Below are positions 42,969 to 52,674 of a DNA stretch of 64,000 bases, one piece after another. The stretch spans positions 71,580,379 through 71,644,378 of the forward strand of contig OY755236.1 in assembly GCA_963576725.1 (NCBI GenBank), given 5' to 3'. Each line of letters starts with the position of its first letter. Within the stretch, counting starts at the first letter, position 1. Both the position numbers and the translations under genes were made by a program. Under the pieces are notes generated by a model. It saw nothing but the letters and a program-made list of their open reading frames with translations, did not search any database and was not told where the DNA came from. Source of the stretch: Azorinus chamasolen (Eukaryota > Mollusca > Bivalvia > Cardiida > Solecurtidae).

Positions 42969-43153
42969 TACACTAAACTCCCTCTAAACCGGAATTCTAG
43001 TAGTGAAGAGTTTAGATAATTCAAGGCAGATCAGGGTGAAAGTCGTACAGAAAGCTCCTTTCTGCATGACTTTCACCCTGCACGAAGCGTAATCTGTCCT
43101 CAAGACCGATATTTATACTAAATTGACCACCGGTTTAGACAGGATTTACTGTA
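42969..43153. mobile_element. G-type MITE, shortened
   Basis: ACACTAAACTCCCTCTAAACC / CCGGTTTAGACAGGATTTACTG; left arm lacks GTGGCTGCTTAATG. Confidence 0.68.
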
Positions 43154-43481
43154 AACAGCTGTTGGTCATTGAAAATAACTCTCTGAAGAATACTTGCTGC
43201 AGGAATATATAAACAGGCTCTATAGAGACGTATAGAAGCTTTTCACAATTTAAAGGGAAAAGATAATAAAATAAGTAGATATACGGCGGTCCAAATGAAC
43301 ACAAATACTTATACATTTGGTACATGCCGTAATTACCCTAAGTATTCGGACATACACACTTAGGCAAATAGTGCAGACCCTGATGGAGCCGTTTGATCAG
43401 GGTCTACACTATTTGCTATTATGCCAGTCTTATAAAATTATCAAAACGGGGCCAAATTGACTTGTTTAGTTTTACAGGCAG

Positions 43482-43748
43482 GTGCAGAGTGGGTGGGGGA
43501 CACTGGGTGTCCGAACCCATAGGGTAATTATGGTATACAAGCAACTCCAACAGCTATTTAATGATATTTGTCAGTACTATAACTGTCTCAATCTAGCAAT
43601 CTACAGTCAATTGAAGAAAACGACACACCACACATTGCCAGCATATATTATTCAAAAGCTGAAAACCAAAGTCATTGAAAATTCGAGTAGCAGTGATCAT
43701 GATCACGGGTCAAGCAGACAGAAAAGAGTTGATACTTCTGTTAATTAG
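43482..43748 (+). CDS. 88-codon open frame, unrecognised
   Basis: This is one of the few longer open frames outside repeats. After a glycine-rich start it reads Y-K-Q-L-Q-Q-L-F-N-D-I-C-Q-Y-Y, a lysine-rich middle and a polar tail with S-S-S-S-D-H-D-H-G-S-S-R-Q-K-R. No signal peptide, membrane helix or known motif is visible. It could be a decayed transposase piece, an exon or chance. Confidence 0.25.
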   Translation: MQSGWGTLGVRTHRVIMVYKQLQQLFNDICQYYNCLNLAIYSQLKKTTHHTLPAYIIQKLKTKVIENSSSSDHDHGSSRQKRVDTSVN

Positions 43749-43804
43749 ACATCTACGCCAAATTTAAAAGCAAGCGAAGGAACATAATTACATGTACATG
43801 TCTG

Positions 43805-43978
43805 ATTTAGCCCATTCCCTCATAGTGACGCCTTTCTGAAGCCTCTGTAAAAGTCACTTTTTTGAAACCATTGTGATAAATAGAGCCTTTGCTCCATAAG
43901 AGCAAAGGCTCTATTTGTCACAATGGTTTCAAAACTACACAATTTAAAAAATATATAGCTTATGAGGGAATGTGTTAT
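43805..43978 (-). mobile_element. D-type MITE, right part shortened
   Basis: TTAGCCCATTCCCTCATAGT, palindrome GATAAATAGAGCCTTTGCTC with the paired variant GAGCCTTTGC/GCAAAGGCTC in both arms. Confidence 0.75.
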
Positions 43979-44138
43979 GGCTATAAATATAGCGATATCT
44001 ATGAATGGCCATCGTTATCTTGACCGTCGCGGTTCAAGGCTCGACACAACCAAGATAAGAGATCGCCCTAGTGTTTGCAACATCTAACCTTTAAACGCAT
44101 CGGCTGGTCAATGTCTACACTGTTAGCAATAATAACGT

Positions 44139-44353
44139 TTAACCTTTCCCTCATTTAAACGTGTTTTCACGCATTTGCAAACAGAGTAGACCCAGATCAG
44201 ACGGCTCCTAGAGGAGCCGTCTGATCAGGGTCTGCTCTGTTTGCTAATAAAATTTGATAGATGTTTCTTCAATATTTCTTTATAACTATTTTGTTAATGA
44301 ATATTCAGTAGGTATTGAAATTTGGCCTAAATACAGAACAGGGAAAGGGCTAA
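44139..44353 (+). mobile_element. B-type TTAA-flanked MITE
   Basis: TTTAACCTTTCCCTCATTTA to CAGGGAAAGGGCTAA; hairpin tip CTCCTAGAGGAG. Confidence 0.8.
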
Positions 44354-44379
44354 GCCCATCGATTGGCAGAGGTCTACGC

Positions 44380-44560
44380 TGCTAGCCACACCTAACGCTT
44401 TAATACATCGATCTGTCGATGTCTACACAGTTAGTAATATTTAACGTTTAAACGCATTGGCTGGTCAACTTCTACACTGTTAGCATATTAACGTTTAAGC
44501 GTATCCATCGACCGAGGTCTACACTGTTTACTACTTTTAACCTATTAATATGATCGCGTA
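44380..44560 (+). repeat. Degenerate ~60-bp repeat
   Basis: CATCG-TGTCGATGTCTACAC-GTTAG-AATATTTAACGTTTAAACGC recurs about four times (also 44090-44135), flanking the B copy on both sides. Confidence 0.65.
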
Positions 44561-44701
44561 TCGACGAAATCATGATTACTTTTCCAAAAAGCTTGGACCC
44601 AGATTAGACACCCAGTGTCACAGCGTGGATCAGACAAATGTATACATACGTATGTATTTTGAACAAAGTGTATCAGAAGACAATCAACCAATATAATATA
44701 T

Positions 44702-44870
44702 GTTCAGTAAAACCCTCTTAATCGACCACTTTATGAATAAGCAGATGTCTTTAAAAGAAAGTTATTGATAAATGTAGGACGACAGTTATGCAGAAAACAT
44801 TCATCCGGCATTAAGCTACCACATGCCGTTAAGGCCCACTTTTTGTGACCGCTTTAGAGCAGTTTACTGC
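44702..44870. mobile_element. I-like MITE, shortened
   Basis: TCAGTAAAACCCTCTTAATCG / GACCGCTTTAGAGCAGTTTAC; tip deleted. Confidence 0.6.
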
Positions 44871-44973
44871 TTCAGTATGAAGTTGCAAAATGACAAGAAA
44901 GAATGTGTGCAGCATTCTTTGCATTCATGTAGATAATTTTACGTGGTTAGGTACTTCCGCATGACGTTTCAAA

Positions 44974-45180
44974 TACAATAGAGTCTGTCCTAAGCGGTCA
45001 TTCATTTGTTGAACATAGGCGTCTTAAAACGCAGGTGGTTGCCTTAATGCAAGGCATACATAATTCAGAAAGCTATATGAGTTTTCTGCATTATTGTTTA
45101 CCCGTATTAAGCTACCACCTACCTTACATACCCATAATTAGACCTCCATTTGATGACCGCTTAAGACGGGTTCTATTGTA
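44974..45180. mobile_element. H-type TA-flanked MITE
   Basis: TACAATAGAGTCTGTCCTAAG / GCTTAAGACGGGTTCTATTGTA; tip AAAGCTATATGAGTTTTC. Ends 10 bp before the exon candidate at 45191. Confidence 0.72.
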
Positions 45181-45190
45181 TAGAAAATAG

Positions 45191-45271
45191 TTTGTCTCTT
45201 CTATGGTGGTAAAGATAATGGTGTATCCAGTTACATGGAATGCAGCATTTCGCAAGACCGTGGTTATTTAG
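45191..45271 (+). CDS. Candidate exon, plus strand, unrecognised
   Basis: Eighty-one bases between GAAAATAG and a strong donor TTTAG|GTAAGC read C-L-F-Y-G-G-K-D-N-G-V-S-S-Y then M-E-C-S-I-S-Q-D-R-G-Y-L. The exon starts with two bases and ends in phase 1. An H-type MITE ends 10 bp before the acceptor. The residue mix is protein-like but the span is short and the acceptor lacks a good pyrimidine tract. Confidence 0.25.
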   Translation, partial: FVSSMVVKIMVYPVTWNAAFRKTVVI

Positions 45272-45497
45272 GTAAGCAGTGTCATATGATATGGTTCAAA
45301 TTTTGAAAGCATCCTCTTCTTACAAAGTAATAATTATAGGTTGTATACTTGACACTATGGACGAGTTGTCATTGAGACACGCATGTCATGAAACTATTTT
45401 AGTAAATTTCGAAATCATCCTCTCCATACAAAAAAACCCCAGGTAATAAGTACAGGTTACATAATTGCCATTGAGAGATGCATATCATAACACTACT

Positions 45498-45700
45498 TTA
45501 ACCATTTCAATGCTGAATTTTCAATGTGGTATAGCCATTCACCGTTTAGCTATATAGAGTCCATTCAATATGAAACTTGTTAGATGAATTTGAATGACAA
45601 ACGGTGTAGACCCTGGTCAGAGGGCTCCTCTAGGAACCCTCTGATCAGGGTATACACTGTTTGCAAATGACAGTGCACGCATGTCCTGCACTTAAATGGT
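45498..45700 (+). mobile_element. O-type MITE
   Basis: TTAACCATTTCAATGCTGAA, GAGTCCATTCAATATGAA, hairpin GAGGGCTCCTCTAGGAACCC and CTGCACTTAAATGG. Confidence 0.7.
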
Positions 45701-45773
45701 AGATAAACGACAACTTGAAATGAAACTGTGAGAACCGCGTGAAAACTATGTATTAAAAAGGTATCATTTTATA

Positions 45774-45956
45774 TACAGTAAACCCCTCTAAACCAGACTT
45801 TCAGTAAAGCATATTTTAGATCTTTCTTGGCAAGTGAATACTTAAAGCAGGACGAGAGTCACATATAGGACCATGCTGTATGACTTTCCTCCTGCATTAA
45901 GCTGCCACCAGCATTATACTTATTTGAAACTCAGATTTAGACAGAGTGTCTTGTAT
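45774..45956. mobile_element. G-type MITE, left tip deleted
   Basis: TACAGTAAACCCCTCTAAACC / TTAGACAGAGTGTCTTGTATA. Confidence 0.68.
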
Positions 45957-45965
45957 ACAATACCG

Positions 45966-46156
45966 GTACAACCTGTCTTAAGCGGCAATCAAAACAAGTT
46001 CTAAATATGGGTCTGTAAGACAGGTGGTAGCTCAATGCAGGTCAAAGGTAATGCATGAGCTTTCTGCAATACTTTTGTCCTGCATTTTATATACCATCTG
46101 CTTTTTAAGAATCGTGTTCAATAAATAAATGGTCGCTTTAGACAGATCGTACTGTA
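45966..46156. mobile_element. H-type MITE
   Basis: TACAACCTGTCTTAAGCGGC / GCTTTAGACAGATCGTACTGTA; hairpin tip reduced to ATGCATGAGC. Confidence 0.7.
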
Positions 46157-46179
46157 ACAAGGTGAGTAGACATTCCCAG

Positions 46180-46267
46180 CACAGGGGTAAGACACGTTTG
46201 AGTCAGTATATGTATATATAGAAAGCTTTATATACATATACCGACTCAATCGTGTCTTACCCCTGTG
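46180..46267. mobile_element. hAT-like mini-MITE, copy 2
   Basis: CACAGGGGTAAGACACG / CGTGTCTTACCCCTGTG, with 8-bp flanks ATTCCCAG (46172-46179) and ATTCCTAG (46268-46275), one mismatch. A TATATAGAAAGC loop is longer than in copy 1. Confidence 0.8.
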
Positions 46268-46403
46268 ATTCCTAGCAGTGGAATAATGCACATACTATGT
46301 AATTAAGAGTCTTATTAATGTCTATTATAATCTCGTTTTAGTCGCATATTTGTCACCAGAACACATCAAAATATGCGAGATGTGTGTGCCCAGAAAAAGG
46401 ATA

Positions 46404-46648
46404 CACATTACTCCATGCATATTCATGTGAGAAATAATCACATCATGAATATTGATTGGATTAATTGTTATAATAGTACATAAAGACAGGAAATTTCGGC
46501 CATGGCAGAAACTGTAGAATCATATCTATATTAATTCATAAGCAAACAGATCAGATCCTGACAACATGGCTCCTTTAGGAGCCGTCTGATCTGGGTCTAC
46601 TCTGTTTCCGAAGGCGTAGAAAGGCGTGTTTATGGAGTAAAGAGTTAA
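46404..46648 (+). mobile_element. P-type MITE
   Basis: ATTACTCCATGCATATTCATG, ACATCATGAATATTGATTGG, hairpin GGCTCCTTTAGGAGCC, GGAGTAAAGAGTTAA. Confidence 0.72.
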
Positions 46649-46870
46649 CCCTTTCCTCCATAAATACGCCTTTCTACACCTCTGTGATAACCACTTCTTG
46701 AAACCATTGTGATGAATAGAGAATTTGCTCCTATAGGAGCAAATGCTCTATTTATCACAATGGTTTCAAACTACAAAATTCTAAAATTTTACTTTTCTCT
46801 AATAAATGCTACTTTTGGGTAGATTCATTCATAGAGGTTGGGTCTAAAAATAGCCTATGGAGGAAAGGGC
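46645..46870 (-). mobile_element. D-type MITE abutting P
   Basis: TTAACCCTTTCCTCCATAAA shares its TTAA with the P copy; right end GGAGGAAAGGG followed by CATC, so that TTAA is lost. Confidence 0.8.
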
Positions 46871-47879
46871 ATCACGATGCACACCAGTCCGTATGTATTG
46901 GGTATACAAACCTAGGCAAAGGGCTTAATAAAAATGTAACCTTCCTTTTTAACAGTAGAAAAGTAAAGAAAAGTATTTGACGAATGTGTGAAAAAACAAT
47001 GCACCCGGAAATAAAATTACTTTAGCAATACCTTCTTTTGTGTATAGAACTGTGGACAGGTGGATACGTTTTATCATTCATATATTTCATTCTTGAACAT
47101 TCCAACGCCCACTCAACGTAACGACAAAAGTTCATAAACGATTTGATATCATCTGACTGCTTTATACGACAGTTTCAAACAGAATTTAGTAAACCTTTTT
47201 TATAATAGAGTTAATGATAAATTCGGACCAGTTGCAGACAGTCCAAAGGTTGGCAAACATTCAGAGAATTAGAATCCAATATATTTGCCGTTACATTCAC
47301 TGGCCATGGCAATATTATTTGTTAGGAATGAACCATGCTCTTTCTTTGATGAAATATTAAACGAAAATGTATGACAAAATGAAAAGGCTGCACTAGGATA
47401 TTATCGAGCAGTCTCAGTGGACACGCTGCATGCAAGGCATCACACAGCTGTAACAAAACAGTTTGACAACCTGAGGTGTATCTCGTGTAATACGTTCGAC
47501 CGTGACCCCTAAAAGGCCTGCTCGAGTTTGACCTACGTTGGGCACTGCGTGGGGCACTGCTGGCAGTTTTGTTTCTGTAAACGTTCATGACAAGGGCTGC
47601 GTCAGACTCGGGATGGATGACGTCATTAGGGCCTGGGTACCTGTAGAGAAGACAATGAGAAATACTCGCACGGATTTGCTTAATTTAAATAATAGTGTAT
47701 TTTTATTTTATTTTCATGATTTGCAATTAAATATATATTTAACTTTGTGTGTACGAATATAAAATTATTGAAATATGATTCACTTAATGGATTTAATGGA
47801 TATGACAACAAATTTTGTTGTTCGTTTTTATGAAAGGACAATTGAATTCTTGCTCTGAGCACATACATTGATGAAAACA
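46871..47879. other. About 1 kb without MITEs, no gene assigned
   Basis: Contains open plus frames of protein-like mix (near 47230-47355, and V-N-V-H-D-K-G-C-V-R-L-G-M-D-D-V near 47580) and a CRE-like TGACGTCA (47619). Splice support is poor. GC is raised at 47400-47660. Confidence 0.3.
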
Positions 47880-48140
47880 ACATGGGGGACAAACAAGATA
47901 CAAGATACAAATCTTTATTTGGCATAAAATAGCATAAGCATATTCATAGCCATCAATATATATGAACAAATAAATATCTACATACGTAAAGAGCAATGAC
48001 ATGGAAAGTTATATTCTTCATTCAGTCAAATTTACAGAGAAGTATAGACTGATTAGAGTTATGGTAAATTAAATAAATGAATGTATTTTCTTATTTTGGG
48101 TATATGAATGATGCGGCAGAGATTGTGAATATTTAGTTTT

Positions 48141-50310
48141 CTAATTTTCACTTCTAAGTTTGGATGCATTGTAAATAAATTTCGAGAGATTACGGATAAT
48201 TCTTGGTGATTTAGATGACATCAAGTTTTTAAATTTGTGAGTATTTGGCCACCGACAGAAGTTATGAGAAAAATATTGTCGTCGTAATTCATTGAATTTC
48301 GGACATACTAAGAGGAAGTGGTATTCGTCTTCTATCATGTTCATGTTGCAATTTTTACAGATTCTTTCTGTTCTTGGTATATTTAAATGTCTACCTTTCT
48401 CAATAGCTAAATCATGTGAAGAGAGTCTAAATTTGGTAAGGGCGATTCTGTAACTATTTAATATTTATGTAGCTAAGGTAGTTTTCTATTTCGAGGTTTT
48501 CTTTGTACTTACAGCATGACATTAGTCGACTTGAATTGTTGATACTATTATGCCAGTTTTGCTTGTAAGAATCTATGAGTCGTTGTTTTATGACATTAAA
48601 ATTTATCGTGATATTCTCTTGCATTATCCATACATCTGACATTCCTATTTCATCAAGAATTTGTTTTACATGTGATGCCCAATTTGTACCGCCATATGTG
48701 TTGTTATTATTTGCGTCTTGTTTTAACATATTGTATGTTATCTTTACAAGTGTATTATTTTCAGATTGGATCATTTTTATCCAAAATTTTATTATTAAGA
48801 TTTTTCGGCGTATCTTCATAGGATATCTACCTAGCTCTCCATACAAACCATCAAGATTAGTACTTTTTCGAACACATTATACCTTTCTCAGAAATTTACA
48901 GTGTATTAGTTCTATATTTTTACATTCGTGGTATCCGAAAATTTCGGATCCGTAATTAAGTATAGATCCTACTAGGCTGTCAAAAAGTTTACACTTATCT
49001 GTTATAACTAGATCTAACTGGTTAAAAATTATAAATAAATTGTGCATAGCAAATAAGGAGTGTTCGGCTAATTTTTTCTGTGTTCGGAACCAATTTCCGT
49101 TTTTGAACATGTTTATACCGAGGTATTTAAAGGATTCTACTAAATCTAGTTTCATATTATTATAATAAAAATCGTATTTTGTAGGTCGCCCTTTCTCGAA
49201 TATCATGATTTTTGTTTTCTTTGTATTTACCTTTAGTCCCCAAGAGTTGCAATACATTTGTAGATCGTTAAGTAAGGATTGTAGAGCCTGTGGGGTATGT
49301 GCAAAAAGTACCGCATCATCAGCAAATAAGAGGATGAATAATTTTGCGTCATCAATAGTGAATAAGCCATCGAGATTACTATTTAGGCGTGTCATTATGT
49401 CATTTACGAAAAAGAAAAACATTATGGTAGAGCACTGGTCCCTTTGTTTTACACCGATGTTTGATTCGAAAAATGATGATGTTTCAGTATTATATCTAAC
49501 ACATGCATTAACTACCCTGTACATACTTTTAAGTGCTGTTACCAGTTTCGAGCTTATATTTTCTGTTATTAACTTATGAAATAAGTAAGTTCTATCAATT
49601 TTGTCAAAACACTTTTCAAAATCTATAAAGGCACAATATAATTTCATTTTATTTGCTAGGGTTTTGCAATTATGGAGTGTAATACAAGGATGCAATCGAT
49701 CGTGGACTCGCCTTTTTGGAAGCCGAATTGGTTTTTAATTATTTTATCATGTTTTTGGCTCCATTTTGTGAGTCTATTTAAAATGATTTGTGAGTATATT
49801 TTTGAAAGAATATTTATTAGAGTTATACCTCTATAATTTTTTGGATCTTCTATGTCGCCTCCTTTGAATACTGGGCAAATGATTCCTTCGCCGAAGCAGT
49901 TTGGGTACTCTCCCTTTGATAGCAATCGATTAAAAAGGTTTAGCATAAATTGGGAGGTCTCTTCAAATGAATGTTTATAAATTTCAGCACATATATTATC
50001 TAGTCCACTACTCTTGTTGTTATTTTGAGAGAATACTGCGTCCCTTAATTCAGGCATAGTTATATCTTTGTCTAAATCATCATCAAAAATGTGTTCATTT
50101 AAAGAATCATTGTTATTATTGTTATTGTTGTTGTTGTTGTTGTTGTTGTCCCTGTTGTCGTCGTTGTTGTTACTGTTATTGCCATTTTTATCGGTGGTGT
50201 TGTCGGCGTCTTCGTTGTTATCATTTTCGCAACTAAACAAGTTCTTGAAATGTTCATATAAATCAGTTATATTAAGATTTTTTGCTTGTTTCTGTTTGTT
50301 CGTATACGGA
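48141..50310 (-). pseudogene. LINE ORF2 remnant: reverse transcriptase and C-terminal region
   Basis: Reading leftward: a linker with an asparagine run coded by a GTT microsatellite; N-Y-R-G-I-T-L-I-N (RT block 1); Q-F-G-F-Q-K-G (block 2); F-I-D-F-E-K-C-F-D (block A, catalytic Asp); G-V-K-Q-R-D-Q-C-S-T (block B, usual Gly after Gln is Arg); L-F-A-D-D-A-V-L (block C, catalytic pair intact); and G-L-K-V-N-T-K-K-T-K. After it come Y-G-E-L-G-R-Y-P and E-R-I-C-K-N-C with E-D-E-Y-H-F-L-L-V-C-P, the Cys/His C-terminal motif. Three lesions break it: a frameshift near 49680, an in-frame TAA at 48877-48879 and a frameshift near 48456. It would copy its own RNA if intact; it is dead but not old. The endonuclease domain is absent. 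Confidence 0.88.
50108..50178. repeat. (GTT)n microsatellite inside the LINE
   Basis: Runs of GTT/GTTATT on the plus strand code a poly-Asn stretch in the LINE frame and a spurious poly-Leu frame on the plus strand. Confidence 0.8.
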
Positions 50311-50496
50311 CAAGCATCAAATAATAGTCATGAAAACATATGTTGCAATTAATTCCCGTTTCCTTGTCAAACACAGCTGCTTCTTATTGGACGCTGAGTT
50401 ATTCGATATCTGATCTGGATCCAAACTTTTTGCAAAGGTTATGGCGGAGTCGCCTATGGCGACGAAATAATTCTACTGACAACTTTGTGATAATAT

Positions 50497-50636
50497 TTGC
50501 AAACAGTTTAGATCCAGATGAGACGCCGAGTTACTCGGCGTTCCATCAGGATCCAAACTGTTTGTCACTCTGACATTGTTTTGGTTAAAATTGTACTTTC
50601 AGATTTGAAGCAGACGACACTATTTGCAGACGACCA
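50497..50636 (+). mobile_element. E-type element, left end lost
   Basis: GCAAACAGTTTAGATCCAGATG / CATCAGGATCCAAACTGTTTG around GAGTTACTCGGC, then GCAGACGACACTATTTGCAG. Confidence 0.68.
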
Positions 50637-50669
50637 TGGCCCAGAGGGCAGAAGGATAAATGCTCTTAC

Positions 50670-50728
50670 CAAGGATTCTGGTAGAGGTGAGAGTGTCTGT
50701 CCTCTGCATCTTGTCGGAAATGGCTTAA
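50670..50728 (-). CDS. SPMIP2: SPMIP2-like gene, exon 3
   Basis: Fifty-nine bases behind the acceptor GTATTTCAG encode residues 115-133 and two bases of codon 134. The peptide runs L-S-H-F-R-Q-D then D-R-H-S-H-L-Y-Q-N-P-W, matching the recalled SPMIP2 segment that ends H-R-Y-Q-N-P-W. It starts in phase 0, as exon 2 requires. The 3' boundary is ambiguous: TTG|GTAAGAG is an excellent donor, but the same bases read TGG TAA, a stop directly after Trp134 (CDS end then 50666). The human protein, as I recall it, continues for several tens of residues, which favours splicing. A TTAA-type MITE begins 10 bp upstream of the acceptor (50739). The LINE fragment lies 340 bp downstream. Confidence 0.68.
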
Positions 50729-50738
50729 CTGAAATACA

Positions 50739-50991
50739 TTAACCCAGGACTCCATGAATACTCCTGTCAAACTCCATCTATTATGAATATTACATAACTA
50801 ATTTGTTTAATAGTGTTACATATAAAACAAGTGAGAACATATCTATTTCGATTAGTATAGATTCAGACCGAAGATATTCTATAAGCATACAGAAAAGACC
50901 CTGATCAGACGGTTCATGTATGAGCCGTCTGGTCGACGTATACTTTGTTTGCAAAGGTGTGAAAGGGCATTTCTATGAAGCAAAGGGTTAA
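50739..50991 (+). mobile_element. P-type TTAA-flanked MITE next to exon 3
   Basis: TTAACCCAGGACTCCATGAA to GAAGCAAAGGGTTAA; hairpin CAGACGGTTCATGTATGAGC. Its left TTAA is 10 bp from the exon-3 acceptor. Confidence 0.75.
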
Positions 50992-51203
50992 CTTTATATA
51001 AATGAACCTGTACAAATAACTATACTTTGAGTGAATCTAAATTTCAGTAGCATGCTAGATTCTATTGATATTGTTCTGTGCATAAACTATGAAGCAGTTG
51101 GTATGCGAGATATCTGGTCTGGGTTTACACTATTGTGTCCATTAAGGAACAATAAGCACTAATGGTTTAACTGTACTGTATACGTGTGTTCTATTATACA
51201 TTT

Positions 51204-51591
51204 CAGGGCAACAGATTTATAAACGTCCGTACTCAAGTACTAAAAGCGTCATTTCTTCATCAAACCTGATGTTGTGACCACTCTTTAAAATCATCTTTTT
51301 GAGACGATTCTAAAGAGTGGTCACACATATGGTTTGGTGGAGAAATAAATAATTTATTCTTACAGTGCGGGACCCGAGTCACTAATGTCCTTTGCAAACA
51401 GTGTAGACCCAGATGAGAGGGCTCCTAGGGGAGCCCTCTCATCAGGGTCTGCACTGTTTGTCATGTTACACTTTTCTTTAGAAAACAACCCTAAATATTC
51501 ACCATAAGCTTGACCTATTTGAATTTTGGAATATTCCATTTGAAAATTCAGCGTTGTAAGGGTTAATTTACGCATTTAATCTGGACCTCTG
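51204..51591. mobile_element. F-type MITE with a nested N-type element
   Basis: CAGGGCAACAGATTTATAAAC and hairpin CATCTTTTTGAGACG left; TTTACGCATTTAATCTGGACC right of the N copy. Confidence 0.7.
51354..51566 (-). mobile_element. N-type MITE nested in F
   Basis: TTATTCTTACAGTGCGGGAC to CGTTGTAAGGGTTAA; strong hairpin GAGGGCTCCTAGGGGAGCCC. Confidence 0.8.
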
Positions 51592-51794
51592 CACACACAT
51601 AGTTTTAAACTATTTTGTATATAATAGTTCTATATTCCTTTTACCATACACACTGAAAGAGAAGTGTCAATGGATCAATCATTGACATCAAAATCCATGC
51701 CCGTCTTTAAGGCTATGACTTTCAAAATCTGATATTTTCAATCAATCTACTTCAATATTCTAAGTATTTTCATACATTTCTATTCAAACACATA

Positions 51795-51895
51795 TTAACC
51801 CCTCTGTAACGACCACTAAATTATTATCTAAAGTGGTCTTTAAAACATGTGGTTGCTTAATGCAGGGCAAATGTTATGCAAAAAGCTCATATAGT
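51795..51895. mobile_element. I/A-like MITE, left half only
   Basis: TTAACCCCTCTGTAACGACC and GTGGTTGCTTAATGCAGGGC to AAAGCTCATATAG; broken at the tip. Confidence 0.55.
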
Positions 51896-52199
51896 CTGTA
51901 TCCAACTGTTTGCATAGTTTTGACATTTCATGGGAATGAATGAGTTGCATGCGTATGAATGAACGCAAATTAGCATTTCTTCAAATAGAAATGCACACAG
52001 TAGTTCAGTCCTCTAGGACCTCTCATACTAGTTGTAACGTATGGAATAGTTTCCAGATCGGAAAAGAATCTAATCAAGTGTTGCCGAATGACCTAATTTT
52101 GCCACTAGACTTAGTATGCTTTAATCACTTTGGCCCAACATTAATGCGCGCATGCTAACGGGTTCATGTCGAAAGTAAATATGGTACAAACTTAACATA

Positions 52200-52460
52200 T
52201 GGAATGCGAGCCGGGACATGCTAATTGCTAATTTGCCAGTTGCCAGTTGCCAAATGCTTTTTTTTTGCTCTGGGTTCTCTAAAGAGTGTTTGCTGGTACC
52301 CGGCAATTTTGATGATACATTTACTAGGTCAAGTACTGCCACCGCATTGCATTTTCGGGATCCAGATCGGCGGACTTCATTCCACAATGTGTTTTGTGTC
52401 CTTTATTATGGAAGGCCGGTGCGTCATGCTAAATGCGAAATGGTAAATGCGAAATGGTAA
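52200..52460 (+). repeat. AATTGC/TTTGCC-rich repeat, copy 1
   Basis: TGCTAATTGCTAATTTGCCAG, a TCTCTAAAGAGTGTTTGCTGG block, CAGATCGGCGGACTTCATTCC and a GCGAAATGGTAAAT tandem at the right. A related copy is at 52675. Confidence 0.65.
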
Positions 52461-52674
52461 ATGCGAAATACATGTGCTTTAGAAAAAACCTAGAATCTAA
52501 TTAAAACCCAATATTTAAATGCAAACAAAAATTGGTCTCCAGGTATACCTATCTTCATCCCGACTTATGTAAATCAAAGCACTGTCTCGTGTGGAACGTG
52601 ATATTTTGGTGGGTTCAATCATTTGACATTAAGCAAATTGCATTTAGCAAATCGCATTTTGCATGGTGAGCCAA

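Larger units (their letters stand above)
47880..50329 (-). mobile_element. 5'-truncated non-LTR retrotransposon (LINE)
   Basis: A minus-strand LINE fragment of about 2.4 kb. The 3' end has a AAATAAAG signal and a short TTGTATCTTGTATCTTG tail typical of invertebrate LINEs. The 5' end is cut before the reverse transcriptase. ATGAAAACA occurs at both edges (47871-47879 and 50330-50338), a candidate target-site duplication. It is one of the few stretches over 1 kb not broken up by MITEs, so it is probably younger than many of them. The clade is not settled; the C-terminal H/C region resembles CR1/L2- or Nimb-like elements. Confidence 0.85.

Noticed and set aside
48575..49579. Plus-strand frames of 124-126 codons
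   Set aside because: They are the opposite strand of the LINE reverse transcriptase region.
50068..50352. Poly-leucine plus-strand frame
   Set aside because: It is the antisense of the GTT-coded Asn run and linker of the LINE.
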